In this document: positions 5,710-6,151 of the stretch, piece after piece
Position numbering within the stretch: the first letter of the stretch is position 1
Layout of the letters: each line of letters starts with the position of its first letter
NCBI GenBank assembly: GCA_019310865.1
Contig: JAFDDL010000273.1
Location: 1 to 6,151 of the forward strand
Source: Deltaproteobacteria bacterium
Lineage (GTDB): Bacteria; Desulfobacterota; Desulfobacteria; Desulfobacterales; JAFDDL01
Length of the DNA: 6,151 nucleotides
Direction: 5' to 3'
Notes under the pieces: generated by a model
Databases searched by the model: none
Told to the model about the DNA's origin: nothing
What the model saw: the letters and a program-made list of their open reading frames with translations, nothing else
Made by a program: the position numbers and the translations under genes

Positions 5710-5727
5710 AACCCGATAGGTTAATAT
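5700..5727 (+). promoter_or_regulatory. Possible sigma-70-like promoter
   Basis: TTGCAA (5700-5705) and TAATAT (5722-5727) are separated by 16 nt, the same -10 and spacing as the ATPase promoter. Each box matches consensus at four of six positions. Transcription would start near 5734, inside the palindrome at 5719-5745. No convincing gene begins right downstream, so the product could be a non-coding leader or RNA. AT-rich sequence makes chance matches common. Confidence 0.3.
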
Positions 5728-5745
5728 TGAGTCACAATTTTAACC
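5708..5745. repeat. Overlapping inverted repeats B and C (TTAACC/GGTTAA/TTAACC)
   Basis: TTAACC (5708-5713) is complementary to GGTTAA (5719-5724) across CGATA. The same GGTTAA also starts a 27-bp palindrome (5719-5745) in which GGTTAA-x-ATTG mirrors CAAT-x-TTAACC, with ten of eleven arm positions paired. The two stems share an arm and cannot form together. Either alternating operator half-sites or a switching RNA would look like this. Confidence 0.5.
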
Positions 5746-5960
5746 TGAAAGGGAAATTTTGCGATGCATATGGTGAAAAAAGATGGAAAAATTCACTGAA
5801 AGATTTTACAGCACTCCGACTGGGCTATAAGCTTCCCGTTTTTACCAAATGCGCGAAACGTGCCCTGACGGCGCGGCCAAAATTTTTTTTCGCTAAATCG
5901 ACTAATTTTACCATTCATGATAACGTTTATGGTTTGTTTGATGTTTCAGAGATGATATGA
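5727..5960 (+). other. Doubtful 77-codon ORF (probably not a gene)
   Basis: The frame opens with TTG inside a palindrome, with no ribosome binding site. It has no internal ATG until two codons before its stop. The predicted product (FNLKGKFCDAYGEKRWKNSL and onward) matches nothing I recognise. A terminator-like hairpin with eight T lies inside it. I list it only because it is the longest open frame in the 5656-6151 stretch, which otherwise holds repeats and the ribosome site at the end. Confidence 0.12.
5859..5890 (+). terminator. Weak intrinsic-terminator-like structure
   Basis: CGTGCC (5859-5864) pairs with GGCGCG (5870-5875), six pairs with one wobble, around a CTGAC loop. GCCAAAA and then eight T (5883-5890) follow. 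The T-run is 7 nt from the stem, farther than ideal. It could end a transcript from the possible promoter at 5700-5727. Confidence 0.35.
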
Positions 5961-5982
5961 TAAATATCATCAGAATCTGATG
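5946..5982. repeat. Extended and competing hairpins (GATGATAT / CATCAG)
   Basis: GATGATAT (5951-5958) is perfectly complementary to ATATCATC (5964-5971) across GATAA. TCAGA (5946-5950) and TCTGA (5976-5980) extend that stem past a 4-nt bulge. CATCAG (5968-5973) also pairs perfectly with CTGATG (5977-5982) across AAT, so a second hairpin competes for the 3' arm. Alternative pairing of this sort is known in attenuators and in anti-terminator leaders. Confidence 0.5.
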
Positions 5983-5990
5983 CAGAGAAT

Positions 5991-6016
5991 GTATTGCTTG
6001 CTGTAAGCAGTAATAC
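5991..6016. repeat. Inverted repeat GTATTGCT/AGTAATAC
   Basis: GTATTGCT (5991-5998) pairs with AGTAATAC (6009-6016): eight pairs with one G-U, around a 10-nt loop. It lies between the competing hairpins and the downstream ribosome site. A short TGCTT/AAGCA pair (5995-5999 and 6005-6009) offers a smaller alternative. Confidence 0.4.
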
Positions 6017-6135
6017 AAAGATCATTAATAATCTATTAAATATACTTCTCATTATTTTGTTTCTTCTCTGGCTGTCTAACTGATATGTATGGAGAATAAT
6101 CTTGTTCTCGCTAATTTTCAGTAAGAAAATAAAAA

Positions 6136-6148
6136 AAGGAGATATACC
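6136..6148 (+). promoter_or_regulatory. Strong ribosome binding site for a gene starting past the window
   Basis: AAGGAGATATACC, preceded by an A-rich tract, contains a near-complete anti-16S match (AAGGAG). No start codon occurs before the window ends at 6151, so the start codon should fall right after the last base, about 10 nt from AGGAG. The 13 bases equal the phage T7 gene 10 ribosome site, which I take as convergence. Confidence 0.65.
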
Positions 6149-6151
6149 AAG

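Noticed and set aside
5783..5830. 15-codon frame MEKFTERFYSTPTGL
   Set aside because: It reads like coding sequence but is too short, has no clear ribosome site, and no match can be tested here.
5681..6016. CRISPR array
   Set aside because: Repeats here are inverted, of different sequences and unevenly spaced; there are no regularly spaced direct repeats and no cas genes.
6057..6086. Promoter TTGTTT with TGATAT for the gene past the window
   Set aside because: The -10 match is poor (three of six), the spacer is 18 nt, and the region is AT-rich, so this is indistinguishable from chance.

Overview
The window looks like a piece of the genome of a strictly anaerobic, probably sulfate-reducing bacterium of the Desulfobacterota (Desulfobacteraceae-like). 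This is an inference from gene content: a heterodisulfide-reductase/Flx-type electron-transfer operon, plus a small conserved hypothetical protein of a kind I associate with that group. No marker gene is present.

Region 1 (1-3101, + strand) is the tail of a tightly packed redox operon. It holds: (a) the C-terminal part of a protein with a FrhB-like N-terminal segment and two [4Fe-4S] motifs; (b) a two-cluster [4Fe-4S] protein related to AsrA, the sulfhydrogenase beta subunit and FlxB; (c) an FAD/NAD(P)-binding, [2Fe-2S] reductase related to AsrB, the sulfhydrogenase gamma subunit and FlxA; (d) a ferritin/rubrerythrin-like diiron protein. Genes (a) and (b) would be coupled by TAATG, (b) and (c) overlap by 14 nt, and (d) follows after 18 nt. 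The likely role is NAD(P)H/ferredoxin/disulfide electron exchange, with HdrABC/MvhD-type partners expected upstream of the window. Gene (a) appears frameshifted: its natural C-terminus lies in another frame and ends exactly at the TAATG junction.

Region 2 (3102-3790) holds a 52-residue basic small ORF and a 121-residue conserved hypothetical protein. The latter is bracketed by two imperfect 20-nt direct repeats.

Region 3 (3791-4095) is mostly non-coding. It has a strong hairpin, a doubtful minus-strand ORF, and a promoter with an 18-bp palindrome that appears to drive a leaderless mRNA.

Region 4 (4096-5655) carries an AAA/DUF4143 ATPase with a PD-(D/E)XK-like C-terminus. It is followed at once by the 5'-truncated remnant of an LCAT/lipase-like alpha/beta-hydrolase. 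This arrangement suggests insertion or recombination.

Region 5 (5656-6151) is AT-rich and has no convincing gene. It contains a chain of overlapping, mutually exclusive inverted repeats, a possible promoter and a weak terminator. It ends in a very strong ribosome binding site for a gene that must begin just past the window.
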